A stretch of DNA of 64,000 bases from Bacteroidota bacterium. GTDB lineage: Bacteria; Bacteroidota; Ignavibacteria; Palsa-1295. Each line of letters opens with the position of its first letter. Positions within the stretch are counted from its first letter, which is position 1. The position numbers were made by a program, and so were the translations under genes. The stretch covers positions 62,001-126,000 of the forward strand of contig JAJPIQ010000009.1 in NCBI GenBank assembly GCA_021324685.1, written 5' to 3'. Shown here piece by piece: positions 34,668 to 44,144 of the stretch. A model generated the notes under the pieces. That model had not been told where the DNA came from and did not search any database. It saw only the letters and a program-made list of their open reading frames with translations.

Positions 34668-37439
34668 TTACATCTTGAATCGAACGCCCAGGAAGTAGGT
34701 CCGATCATAGAGCTCTTTTCGTATAAGGATGTCCTGTCCATTTACCTGATTGGCGATCGGCTGTTGATAATCCGAATTTTCGTACGGTTCGTGAAGTACT
34801 TCTTCGCGCGGTGTGTTGAGCAGGTTCGTCACTTTCAGGTAGAGCGAAAGGTTACCCCAGAGACGCTGCTCTCCGGAAAGGTCGAACTGAAGAAAGGGTT
34901 TTTGCCAAACGTCGTTATTGAGGTACGTCGAAACCGCCACGATCGCATTGCCCGTATAGACGGCGCTGATCTGTGCATCCGTCCCGGTTTCGAAATTCTT
35001 GTAGAGCAGGGAGAGGTTACCGATATGATCGGCCTGCCCTTCGAGTGGTCGCGTTTGCGAGACCGTGTCGAAAACGACGCCCGTGCCATTGACATAATGC
35101 GTCTGAACTTTGGCCGAGGTGATCGCCGATTTCGTATACGTATAATTTCCGGAGATCCCGAAGTTCGAAAAGAATTTTCTGAAATCGATCTCGAATCCGT
35201 AGTTTGTCGCGTCGCCTAAATTTTGTGGCTGATAGATCGAGTTAACTTGAATGTCTTCGATCACCCATTCGATGGGATCATGCAGCCGTTTATAAAAAGC
35301 ACCCACCAACAATTGATCGAGCGCTCCCGGGAAATATTCCCACCGCAGGTCCAGGTTGTCAATTTGCGTTCGCTGAAGACTGTCGTTGCTGACTTCGGTA
35401 TAATCGTCGCCGGGAACGCCAAGGCTGGGAATGACTTCGTAAAACGTCGGGCGGCTGATCGACTTGAAATAGGAGGCTCGCCAATTCTGATTTTCGGTCG
35501 GAGAATACTTCAGGCTTAGTGAAGGAAGAAGATCGACATAGGTGATATCGCCGGTCTTTCCCGGAAGGGAAGCGGGCTCGGAACTGGTCCAGCCAAAATC
35601 GGTCTGTTCCATACGAGCGCCACCGAGAACGATGAGGTTTCCAATGGGAAACTTCGCTTGCAGGAAGGCCGCGGTTACATTTTCGTGGCCGTTATAGTCC
35701 AATGGATTGGCGGCGGTGCCGAACGGCGTATAGACCGAAAACGTATCGAGCGAAATGTTCCCATTGTAATATTGCTGGCCGTTCTGGACGCGCAACTCGT
35801 ATTCATCGTAATTCGCATTGCGCGTTTTGTTGCGGAACATTCCGCCATAAGTAAGTTCCGCGGTCGTTCCGAGCACGTCTTCGATCGATCTTAAATTGAG
35901 ATAGACGCTCTTGTCCTCATCGGTGCTGCTTTCCCAATACCGTTTGCTGTCATCGACGCGATAGGGCTGGATGTTTGGCGGGTTCGACGTGTAGTTGACG
36001 CCGCCGAGCAAGGATAGATGTGCTTCGTCGGGATCGTTTAAGGTCGCGCGTGAATAGGCGATGTGCCAGTCGGCCGAAAGATCTTTTCCGAGAAGAGCAT
36101 TATTGCCGCTTAGGGTGACGTTCGCAATCCCCTGCGTCTGGTTCTCCGTACGAATGGTCCAATCGACTTCGGGGTTCAGCGGCCAAGAACCTTTTTCGTT
36201 TACGGTGTCGTACATGTTACGCTCCTCTTGTTTGTTCAGGCTCGCATACATGCCGAAGATTTGGAACGTATTGTTCTCATCGGCGCGATAGTCGATATTC
36301 GTCATCGCTCCCCAGCGCCTCTGGAACGTACTGTAGGTTCGGTTCTCGAATTCCGTGAGCGAAGGGGTTCCGGCGATCTGATTGATGTCCGACTGGAAAA
36401 AGAGGGTATTGGCGCCGCGGTACGTGTTCTGGAAGCTACCGGAAAGGATCAAGCCGAGCTTTTGATCGTCTCCAAAGCGATTGCCATACGTGGCCGAAAA
36501 ATTAGCGGCGGGACTGACGCTAATGGCACGAGGGTCCCATGTGCTGGCTGGGAAATCGGCCATCGTCGCTTCATACGAAGTTCCTCGCGCAATCCGTGGC
36601 GATTCGGCATTATCGGGGGTGAAAGTATAAAACTTTTGTCCTGTACCGAAAATATCGTTGTATCCACTTCCGGCTTCCATCGAAAGCACCTCATGATCGG
36701 GGGCCTGCTTCATCACCAGGTTCATGACGCCGCCGGTTGCATCGCCTTCCATCGAAGGGGTCAGCGTTTTTGAGACTTCAAGCCGGTCGAGCAAACTCGA
36801 TGGGAATATATCGAGCGGGACGTATTGATTGACATTGTCCGGACTGGGAATTTTAATTCCATTGACGGTCGTATAATTATACCGTTTGTCCATTCCCCGA
36901 ATGATGGCATATTGCGCATCGCCGGTGGCGGCCGTGCGCGTCATGGTGACGCCCGAAAGGCGTTGCGATGCATCGGCGACCGAAATATCGGGCGAAATTT
37001 CGATGGTCCGAGCCGATATCGCATTGATCACATTCTCCGACGTCCGCATACGCTCGAGCGTACTTACGTCACTACCATGTTCGGTTTTACCGGTGACGGT
37101 TACTTCGTGTCCACCCGACATGGTGAACTGTCTGAGCGCAATATTCAGAGTGTCCCATGCATCTTCGGATGCCACCTCGACGGAAATTGTAGTATCGCGG
37201 TAGCCGGGATAGGAGATCGAGAGCGAATAGTTACCCGGCGCGAGATCCGAAATTTTATAACTGCCGTCTAAGCCCGAGACGGCACCCATATGCTTCCCGA
37301 CCACGGCAATCCGGACTCCAGGAAGCGGCGAATTATTGACTTCGTCGGTCACGGTTCCGATAATAGAGGCCGCGTGTGCAAAAACCGGAATAGCAACGAA
37401 CAAAGAGCAGACGGCAAGTCTGAAAAAACGAACGATCAT
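34668..37439 (-). CDS. TonB-dependent receptor with N-terminal carboxypeptidase-regulatory-like domain
   Basis: The 923-aa outer-membrane receptor has a signal peptide (IVRFFRLAVCSLFVAIPVFAHA). A CarboxypepD-reg-like beta-sandwich (IIGTVTDEVNNSPLPGVRIAVVG..., about 25-110) follows. The plug domain contains RLSGVTMTRTAATGDAQYAIIRGMDKRYNYTTVNGIKIPSPD, followed by a large barrel ending in RTYFLGVRFKM. This form resembles TonB receptors found in phosphate- and sugar-starvation loci. The substrate is not visible. It begins the minus-strand unit that continues through the beta-helix lipoprotein and both phosphoesterases. The start at 37439 was taken at the signal-peptide Met. Confidence 0.9.
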   Translation of the reverse strand: MIVRFFRLAVCSLFVAIPVFAHAASIIGTVTDEVNNSPLPGVRIAVVGKHMGAVSGLDGSYKISDLAPGNYSLSISYPGYRDTTISVEVASEDAWDTLNIALRQFTMSGGHEVTVTGKTEHGSDVSTLERMRTSENVINAISARTIEISPDISVADASQRLSGVTMTRTAATGDAQYAIIRGMDKRYNYTTVNGIKIPSPDNVNQYVPLDIFPSSLLDRLEVSKTLTPSMEGDATGGVMNLVMKQAPDHEVLSMEAGSGYNDIFGTGQKFYTFTPDNAESPRIARGTSYEATMADFPASTWDPRAISVSPAANFSATYGNRFGDDQKLGLILSGSFQNTYRGANTLFFQSDINQIAGTPSLTEFENRTYSTFQRRWGAMTNIDYRADENNTFQIFGMYASLNKQEERNMYDTVNEKGSWPLNPEVDWTIRTENQTQGIANVTLSGNNALLGKDLSADWHIAYSRATLNDPDEAHLSLLGGVNYTSNPPNIQPYRVDDSKRYWESSTDEDKSVYLNLRSIEDVLGTTAELTYGGMFRNKTRNANYDEYELRVQNGQQYYNGNISLDTFSVYTPFGTAANPLDYNGHENVTAAFLQAKFPIGNLIVLGGARMEQTDFGWTSSEPASLPGKTGDITYVDLLPSLSLKYSPTENQNWRASYFKSISRPTFYEVIPSLGVPGDDYTEVSNDSLQRTQIDNLDLRWEYFPGALDQLLVGAFYKRLHDPIEWVIEDIQVNSIYQPQNLGDATNYGFEIDFRKFFSNFGISGNYTYTKSAITSAKVQTHYVNGTGVVFDTVSQTRPLEGQADHIGNLSLLYKNFETGTDAQISAVYTGNAIVAVSTYLNNDVWQKPFLQFDLSGEQRLWGNLSLYLKVTNLLNTPREEVLHEPYENSDYQQPIANQVNGQDILIRKELYDRTYFLGVRFKM

Positions 37440-37744
37440 CGAAGCGAGTACGAAATAGAAAAGAGGCGTTGAGGAATCAGCACCGAACTGCCACCAACTT
37501 CTCGGCAAAATTATCGCTTCGAAATTTTTAAATGATTACAAGCGTGTAACCTCTATGTTAAAAAACTATTATGGTGCGCGTGTCGAGTAAATTGGATGAA
37601 CCGCCTATTTAAAGTTCCGTAGCGGCGTTCCATTCTCGCGATACAGGGCATAACAATTCGAATACTGCAACATAACCTCGCAGTAATATCCCGGTAATGT
37701 TCGAATGATAGTTTTGTGACGAAACTCTTTTTCACATTTGACTC
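37440..37744. promoter_or_regulatory. Divergent control region between the TonB receptor and the T9SS repeat protein
   Basis: These 305 non-coding bases sit between divergent genes. Toward the plus-strand gene are GCAGTAA (37680-37686) and CCGGTAA (37691-37697), direct repeats with 11-bp period. TTTTG at 37712-37715/6 and ATTTG at 37736-37740 are spaced like a Bacteroidota -33/-7 promoter, though the -7 box is a weak match to TAnnTTTG. Toward the TonB gene are TGTAA (37545-37549) and TGTTA (37556-37560), again 11 bp apart. Response-regulator boxes of the Pho type have this period. Recognition by PhoB is only a suggestion. Confidence 0.45.
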
Positions 37745-40255
37745 ATGAGACATCGGATACTACTTTGTTTTCTTGCATTTGCAGGTTTTGCTACCAGCGC
37801 TCAGGCACAATCGACCCTGATCCATTATTGGAACTTTAATAATTTGACGGGGACCTATAAAAATCCCAATATCCCGAAGTTCGATGCGGATTATTCGATC
37901 CTCGATACGAGCAAAGCGTATCTTCAATATTATTTGAAGCCCGGGGTGTCGAGCAATTATGCCGGATATATCGATGGATACACCCCCACACCGAATAATG
38001 AGAACATTGATGCGGATACTTTGAACGCGCGCAATGGATCCATGCCCGGAGTTGCGCTCCGTGTACGAAATCCAGTGGATTCGAGCGAATTGCGTTGGCA
38101 TATCCCAACGACGGGCTATAGCGGCATCGTTATTAAATATGCCCTCGAATCCTCCAGCCTGACCAGTGGCGATTCAACACAGCATTTTTCTTACAGTCCC
38201 GATGGTGGAACGACGTGGGAAACGACGAACATCACGGTCAATGGGCAAACGGCCGATACCCTCAACACCACCGCGGTCTCCTACTATGGTGATACGAACT
38301 GGGGGCTGGTGACCATCACATTAGGAAGTGATGCCAACAACAACGCAAACCTGATTTTCCGAATCTTTGCGACCGGTAATGCCAGCAAGACCAGTGGCAA
38401 TCTCCGATACGATAATGTTACCGTGGAGGGCGTCCCTACCTCTCAACCGCTGGCACTCATTCATTACTGGAACTTCAACGGCTTGACCGGGACCTATAAA
38501 GTTCCAAACGTTCCGAAGTTCGATGCGGATTTTTCAATCCTCGATACGAGCAAAGCATATTTACAGTATTATCTGTTGCCGAATACATCGAGCAATTACG
38601 GCGGATATATCGATGGATACACTCCCACCCTCAATAGCGAGAATATCGACGCCGATACTTTAAATGCGCGAATTGGGGCCACGCCAGGCGAGGCGCTTCG
38701 CGTTCGAAATCCAGTCGATTCGGTCGAACTTCGCTGGCATATTCCGACGACCGGATACACCGGCATCGTGATTAAGTACGCCCTCGAATCCTCCAGCCTC
38801 ACCAATGGCGATTCAACGCAGCATTTTTCTTATAGTCCGGATGGGGGAACGACCTGGAAGACGACGAACATCACGGTCAATGGTCAAACGACCGATACAC
38901 TGAACACCACGGCTGCCGCTTATTACGGCGATACGAACTGGGGCCTGGTCACGATTACATTAGGGAGCGATGCCGACAACAACGCCAACCTGATTTTCAG
39001 AATTGTGGCAACGGGCAATGCCAGTAAGACGAGTGGCAATCTTCGATACGATAATGTTACGGTCGAAGGAATGGGGGCCTCCGTTCAGCCGCCGGCTTTT
39101 ATAACCATGACAGCTCCAGCGATCGGAACATTATTAGAAGCCGGGCGACAAACAACGATTTCTTTCACGACTTCCGGGACGGTGGGCGAAGTTCGAAAAA
39201 TCCAATTTTCGCCCGACGGGGGCACAACCTGGCAGGACGTGACGTCGGAGACCGGCGCGACGACGTATCAATGGACGGTACCGAACACCCCGACGACCAT
39301 GGGGGAAATTCGCGTGGTCGATTCCGCTAACGTTATGGGAACTTCAAAACAGTTTACCATCGTCGCACCGGGCACCGGTCTTATCGTTCACTATTGGAAT
39401 TTTAACTGGTGGACCAGCGCCTCGTATCACAATCCTGGAATTCCTGCTATTCCATCCGATTATTCCGGAAATCTAAACCACATCGGCTCGATTCAATATG
39501 TTTTGGATGCAAGCAATAAGTCCTATCTTGGTTATCTGGACAATGTTCCCGGCGACACGGTGAACGCTCGCTTCGGTTCTATCGCAGGAAGCGGTATGCG
39601 CGTTCGCAATCCAACCGACAGCATGGAACTACGTTGGATCATTCCGACAAAAGGTTATCAGGGAATTAGCATCACCTACGCACTGCAATCTTCCAGTCTT
39701 ACCGGTCCGCAGGTGCAAAAATTCGATTATAGCACGGATGGCGGAGTAACGTGGACAACGTCAGGATTGACCGTGAATGGATCCGCTCAGGATACACTCG
39801 ATGTAACACAAAGTCAATACCAGCAGGCCACGGCGTTCGCGCCAGTAACGATCGGATTCAGTGGTCAAACCTCTGTTAACAATAATCCAAACCTTATTTT
39901 CCGGATGAAGTTTGGCGATACGGCTACGGACGGAACCAGTGGAAACAATCGCATCGATAATTTCGCGGTCGTCGCTACCGCGCTCGACGGAGTAACGAGC
40001 ACGATGCAACCCGTGGAGCAGTGGAATGTCGCTCCAAATCCCACGACCGATATGATCGGTTTTAAGAATCCATTTAGTTCACCGGTAACTCTCTCGGTCT
40101 CCGATATGCTCGGCCGTGAAGTGTTACGAATGAATCCGACCGATTCCAAAGAATTACAATTGAATGTCTCTTCGCTTAGCCCAGGTTCGTACTATCTGGT
40201 TGTAAAAGATAGTCAGACCGGTGCAGAGCAGGGAACGAGCTTTATCAAGAAATAG
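37745..40255 (+). CDS. Secreted repeat protein with T9SS sorting tail (three LIHYWNFN units)
   Basis: The 836-aa protein has a signal peptide (RILLCFLAFAGFATSAQA). Three units of about 213 residues each open with LIHYWNFN and end in NLRYDNVTVEG-like sequences (units from residues 25, 238 and about 545). Each unit contains LRVRNPVDS.ELRWHIPTTGY and FSYSPDGGTTW, looking like a jellyroll or lectin-type sandwich. Between units 2 and 3 is one Ig-like domain (ITMTAPAIGTLLEAGRQTTISFTTSG...). The last 80 residues are a type A T9SS sorting domain (WNVAPNPTTDMIGF..., ASLSPGSYYLVV-like). It is probably a surface binding protein. The catalytic function, if any, is not visible. Confidence 0.87.
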   Translation: MRHRILLCFLAFAGFATSAQAQSTLIHYWNFNNLTGTYKNPNIPKFDADYSILDTSKAYLQYYLKPGVSSNYAGYIDGYTPTPNNENIDADTLNARNGSMPGVALRVRNPVDSSELRWHIPTTGYSGIVIKYALESSSLTSGDSTQHFSYSPDGGTTWETTNITVNGQTADTLNTTAVSYYGDTNWGLVTITLGSDANNNANLIFRIFATGNASKTSGNLRYDNVTVEGVPTSQPLALIHYWNFNGLTGTYKVPNVPKFDADFSILDTSKAYLQYYLLPNTSSNYGGYIDGYTPTLNSENIDADTLNARIGATPGEALRVRNPVDSVELRWHIPTTGYTGIVIKYALESSSLTNGDSTQHFSYSPDGGTTWKTTNITVNGQTTDTLNTTAAAYYGDTNWGLVTITLGSDADNNANLIFRIVATGNASKTSGNLRYDNVTVEGMGASVQPPAFITMTAPAIGTLLEAGRQTTISFTTSGTVGEVRKIQFSPDGGTTWQDVTSETGATTYQWTVPNTPTTMGEIRVVDSANVMGTSKQFTIVAPGTGLIVHYWNFNWWTSASYHNPGIPAIPSDYSGNLNHIGSIQYVLDASNKSYLGYLDNVPGDTVNARFGSIAGSGMRVRNPTDSMELRWIIPTKGYQGISITYALQSSSLTGPQVQKFDYSTDGGVTWTTSGLTVNGSAQDTLDVTQSQYQQATAFAPVTIGFSGQTSVNNNPNLIFRMKFGDTATDGTSGNNRIDNFAVVATALDGVTSTMQPVEQWNVAPNPTTDMIGFKNPFSSPVTLSVSDMLGREVLRMNPTDSKELQLNVSSLSPGSYYLVVKDSQTGAEQGTSFIKK
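37817..39094 (+). repeat. Two tandem 639-bp coding repeats
   Basis: Unit 1 begins at 37817 and unit 2 at 38456, exactly 639 bp (213 codons) apart. They align along their whole length with high nucleotide identity, including synonymous sites, for example in the GGGACCTATAAA and GATACGAACTGGGG stretches. This indicates recent duplication or gene conversion. The third unit of the same gene, from about 39379, is diverged. Confidence 0.85.
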
Positions 40256-40277
40256 CCAAGCTGCACTGCGGTTCCAA

Positions 40278-40324
40278 AAGCAGTCCGGTTTCGACTCTGT
40301 CGGCCGGGCTGCTTCTCATTTATA
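40278..40324 (+). terminator. Probable terminator between the two T9SS repeat genes
   Basis: An 11-bp stem, AAGCAGTCCGG (40278-40288) with CCGGGCTGCTT (40304-40314), has one G-T pair and a 15-base loop. It is followed by TCTCATTTAT. The T tract is imperfect, so some read-through into the next repeat gene is possible. Confidence 0.65.
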
Positions 40325-40340
40325 ATCCGTGCATAAAACC

Positions 40341-40399
40341 CCGGTAATTTCCCGGTAACAGTAAGTCAGTATTTTTGACGGAACCTCTATTCTTATTTG
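40341..40399 (+). promoter_or_regulatory. Candidate operator and promoter of the second T9SS repeat gene
   Basis: CCGGTAA occurs twice, at 40341-40347 and 40352-40358, an exact direct repeat with 11-bp period. A TTTTTG block (about 40372-40377) and an ATTTG block (about 40395-40399) follow. The arrangement, spacing and much of the sequence match the region upstream of the first repeat gene (37680-37740), so the two genes probably share a regulator. The start codon at 40412 lies about a dozen bases after the last block, implying a very short leader. Confidence 0.5.
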
Positions 40400-40411
40400 A
40401 CTTTATACCCC

Positions 40412-43400
40412 ATGTCCAAACGTTTCAAAAGGTTTTGCACCATTGCGTTCCTATTACTTTTTAGCTGTTCGCTGAAGGCGCAAACGACACTGCTCCATTA
40501 CTGGAGTTTCAATAAGATCACGTCTAAAGCAACGATCCCGGCTCCCGCAATCCGTGCGGATTATTCGTACCTCGATACGAATAGGGCGGTCGTCCAGTAC
40601 GATACAATTCCGGGCACTCCGAAAGCCTATGTTGACAGTATCAATACGAACAGCAAAAGCAATGGTGCGTATGACAATGTTGCCGGCGATACGTTGAACG
40701 CACGACAGGGATTTATAGCGAGTAATGCACTCCGCCTTCGAAATCCAAGCTGGAGTTCCGAACTCCGGATTTATATTCCGACGACCTTTTACAGCAATCC
40801 GATCGTAAAATATGCCCTGCAGTCATCGAGTACAACAAGCGGGCAGCATTACCAGATATTCGCATATAGTATCGATAGCGGAAAGACGTGGAAAACAAAC
40901 GGCATGACCGTCAACGGCGTTGCGACCGACACGCTCGATTGCACGCAGAGCCCGTATCAGCAGGCGACTTCGTTCGGTCTCGTCACGATCGGTTTTGTTG
41001 GGGACACGAACGTCAATAACAATCCGAAATTCGTATTTCGAATTCGCTGGGCGGGACAGGCGAGTACGTTTAGCGGCAATAACCGTTTCGATAATCTTTC
41101 GGTCGAAGCCGGGCCGGTCCCTCGAACGATCGTGCTGCAAACGCCACATTTTGGCGACACCCTGATCAGTGGGCAGCGTGATACAGTGACGTTTACAACG
41201 ACAGGAAAAATTTCCCAAAAAACTTCAGTCTTTTATTCGCTCGATTCGGGAATGACCTGGAATGCACTCGGCACCGATACGGTCACCGGTTTTTTTACGT
41301 GGATGATCCCCCCGGTCGTCAATCCGGTCCCGTTTGCCATGCTCGCCGTTGTCGATTCTTCAGGTGTCAAAGGGTATAGCCGAACATTCGTGATCTTACC
41401 GCAAAAATATTATCCGCCGGACCCGAGCCTTATTTACTACTGGCATTTTAACGGTCTGGCTGGAGTGTTTCAATATCCGAATGTTCGCTCGATCGTTCCC
41501 GATTTTTCGGCTGCCCCGAACGCATCGATGGTCTATGCACTCTCGTCCGGAAGTTCGATCTCGCAGGCCGGCCAATTTCAGGACGCGACCGGAACGACAT
41601 TGAATACACAAATGAACTATGTGGCCGGCCGGTCGCTCGAACTCGACAATCCGACCAACGCGATTGAATTACGGATGTATATTCCGACGGTCAATCGAAA
41701 AAATATTGCGGTCCACTTTGCGCTCCAAACGTCGAACGGCTATCAGGGACCGCTCGAGGCACTCTACGATTATAGTATCGATAGTGGCCGTACGTGGAAA
41801 ACGGCAAGTCATAAATTCGACTCGATCGCCAAAGCGCCGTTTACCAATGGCGGATGGGGATATATAAGCGTCGACCTTTCTTCCGACCTCTATGCAAGTG
41901 ACAACTCCCATCTTGTGTTCCGCATTCGCTTTAGCGGCAATAATGGCGGTTCGACCGGTCTTGTGCGACTCGATAATGTGACCGTAACCGGAGAGGTCGG
42001 ACAGGTAACGATTCCGGGATCGATTACCTTGCTCCATTATTGGAATTTTAACAAACTACTCGCCGTATACCACAATCCTGGCATTCCCTCGCTCAAAGCC
42101 GATTATTCACTGTTGGATACGAATGCGGCGCATATTGACTATACGCTTGAGCCCGGGACCTCGAACACGTACCTCGGTTATATCGACAATGTTGCCGGCG
42201 ACACCACGAATGCGCGCAACGCCGACGCAGGCGGTCAGGCGCTCCGCGTTCGAAATCCGAGTGACAGTATGGAACTTCGGATGGCGATTCCGACGACGGG
42301 GTATAAGAAGATCGTGCTCAAATATGCGCTCGAATCTTCGAGCATTACGAGCGGTCAACTCGCCGAACACTTCGATTACAGTCCCGATGGCGGCACAACA
42401 TGGAGTAGCGCCGGCTTAGTCGTGAACGGCGAGGACGTCGATACGCTCGATGTGACGCAGACTCAATTTCAGGGAACGAGCTGGGGGCTTGTGACCGTCG
42501 CGTTCAGCGATCCAAGCACCAGCAATAACCCGCATCTCGTATTTCGAATTAAGTTTTCTGGTAATACTTCCAAGACCAGCGGCAACAATCGTTTCGACAA
42601 CGTGACGGTGGAAGGGTTCCCCGGAGTCGATTACGCCGCAAGCCCCCTCATTCACTACTGGCACTTCGATTCGCTCAACACGGCTTATCATAATCCCGGC
42701 ATTCCGAATTTACCCGCCGACTTTTCCGTACTGACGTCCGGTAATCCACGCATTGTGTATACGCTTGAGCCGGGAACGTCCACGACGTATGGAGGCTATA
42801 TCGACAACGTTGCCGGGGATACCCTGAACGAACGATTGGGAGCAATTGCGGGCCAGGCGCTCCGCGTCCGAAATCCAAGCGACAGTATGGAACTTCGTTT
42901 CGTCATTCCGACGACCGGCTATCACGACATTGCATTTTCGTATGCGCTGGAATCGTCGAGCACGACCAGCGGCCAGCTTGTGGAACACTTCGATTATAGC
43001 CCCGATGGCGGTACGACCTGGAAATCGACCGCACTGAGCGTCAACGGTTCCAATGTCGATACGCTCGATGTCACACAACTGCAGTTCCAGGGCACGAGCT
43101 GGGGCCTGGTCTCCATTGGGTTTGGAGATGATACGACGGTCAATAACAATTCCAACCTTATCTTCCGAATAAAGTTCTCAGGCAATACTTCGAAAACAAG
43201 CGGCAACAACCGCTTCGACAACATTGCCGTGGAAGGCACTCCGTTAGGCGTTGAGCAAAAACCGGTCCCTGCGGCCATTGTGGTGTCATCGCCACATGCG
43301 GGTGATACGCTCTTTAGCGGATCTCAAGTCACGATTTCCTATAGCACTGCCGGCCCGGTTGAATCGGCTCGGAGCATCGATTACTCGGTCGACGGGGGGC

Positions 43401-44095
43401 AAACATGGACGCTTATTGCTTCCAATGTAACATCGACGAATTTTATGTGGAGCGTACCCGCAAAAGGTTCTACCGCTGCGTACGTTCGCGTCCGCGATGC
43501 CAATGGAGTTGTGGGGCTAAGCAGCAAATTCGTCATTCTCGTGACCGGTCACATTGAACGTGTTTACCTTCTCGATCCTACTCCCACCGTCGCAGAGCAT
43601 ACCGAAATCTTTTGGTCAGGCGGAGGCTATTTAGGATCGACGGTCGATATCGACGCGAGCTTCGATGGAAAACAAACCTGGACTCCGATCGTCCATGGCT
43701 ATGCCTTCGGGACTGGTTCGTCCTACCCATGGACCCTTCCTTCGACGCCGGACACGGGTGTTGTCATTCGTGTAAAATTTGCAGAAGGCACAACGGCCTA
43801 CTCTGCACCGTTCAATATTTCGCTCCCGCTTGCAAGCGTTTCTGTGGGATCGGAAGCCGGACGTGCAACACTCTGGCCGAATCCTGCGACGAACACGATC
43901 TCGATTGAAAATCCAGCCAACGTTACTTGCGATGTCACAATCGTAGATGCTTCCGGCAGGGAAGTATTGCAAGTTCCGAATCTGTCGGGCGTGGTCTTTT
44001 CAGTCGATATTTCTTCGCTCGCACGCGGTGCCTATCATTTCTTCGTGCGCGATCGAAATTCCGTTTCAAGCGGCACCTTCGTTGTCATTCGTTAA
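40412..44095 (+). CDS. Giant secreted repeat protein with T9SS sorting tail (four units)
   Basis: The 1227-aa protein has a signal peptide (FCTIAFLLLFSCSLKA). Four units related to those of the preceding gene start at residues 27, 340, 540 and 746 (LLHYWSFN, LIYYWHFN, LLHYWNFN, LIHYWHFD). Units 1-2 are separated by an Ig-like domain (IVLQTPHFGDTLISGQRDTVTFTTTG). Two more Ig-like domains occupy about 960-1150, and a T9SS tail (LWPNPATNTISIENP..., ISSLARGAYHFFVRD) ends it. The domains look like carbohydrate- or ligand-binding sandwiches. ATG at 40412 was chosen because it begins the signal peptide; an in-frame TTG lies five codons upstream. Confidence 0.87.
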   Translation: MSKRFKRFCTIAFLLLFSCSLKAQTTLLHYWSFNKITSKATIPAPAIRADYSYLDTNRAVVQYDTIPGTPKAYVDSINTNSKSNGAYDNVAGDTLNARQGFIASNALRLRNPSWSSELRIYIPTTFYSNPIVKYALQSSSTTSGQHYQIFAYSIDSGKTWKTNGMTVNGVATDTLDCTQSPYQQATSFGLVTIGFVGDTNVNNNPKFVFRIRWAGQASTFSGNNRFDNLSVEAGPVPRTIVLQTPHFGDTLISGQRDTVTFTTTGKISQKTSVFYSLDSGMTWNALGTDTVTGFFTWMIPPVVNPVPFAMLAVVDSSGVKGYSRTFVILPQKYYPPDPSLIYYWHFNGLAGVFQYPNVRSIVPDFSAAPNASMVYALSSGSSISQAGQFQDATGTTLNTQMNYVAGRSLELDNPTNAIELRMYIPTVNRKNIAVHFALQTSNGYQGPLEALYDYSIDSGRTWKTASHKFDSIAKAPFTNGGWGYISVDLSSDLYASDNSHLVFRIRFSGNNGGSTGLVRLDNVTVTGEVGQVTIPGSITLLHYWNFNKLLAVYHNPGIPSLKADYSLLDTNAAHIDYTLEPGTSNTYLGYIDNVAGDTTNARNADAGGQALRVRNPSDSMELRMAIPTTGYKKIVLKYALESSSITSGQLAEHFDYSPDGGTTWSSAGLVVNGEDVDTLDVTQTQFQGTSWGLVTVAFSDPSTSNNPHLVFRIKFSGNTSKTSGNNRFDNVTVEGFPGVDYAASPLIHYWHFDSLNTAYHNPGIPNLPADFSVLTSGNPRIVYTLEPGTSTTYGGYIDNVAGDTLNERLGAIAGQALRVRNPSDSMELRFVIPTTGYHDIAFSYALESSSTTSGQLVEHFDYSPDGGTTWKSTALSVNGSNVDTLDVTQLQFQGTSWGLVSIGFGDDTTVNNNSNLIFRIKFSGNTSKTSGNNRFDNIAVEGTPLGVEQKPVPAAIVVSSPHAGDTLFSGSQVTISYSTAGPVESARSIDYSVDGGQTWTLIASNVTSTNFMWSVPAKGSTAAYVRVRDANGVVGLSSKFVILVTGHIERVYLLDPTPTVAEHTEIFWSGGGYLGSTVDIDASFDGKQTWTPIVHGYAFGTGSSYPWTLPSTPDTGVVIRVKFAEGTTAYSAPFNISLPLASVSVGSEAGRATLWPNPATNTISIENPANVTCDVTIVDASGREVLQVPNLSGVVFSVDISSLARGAYHFFVRDRNSVSSGTFVVIR

Positions 44096-44144
44096 AAATA
44101 CGGTTGCCAAAAACGTCGCGCTTCAAGGGATTCCGATTTACAGA

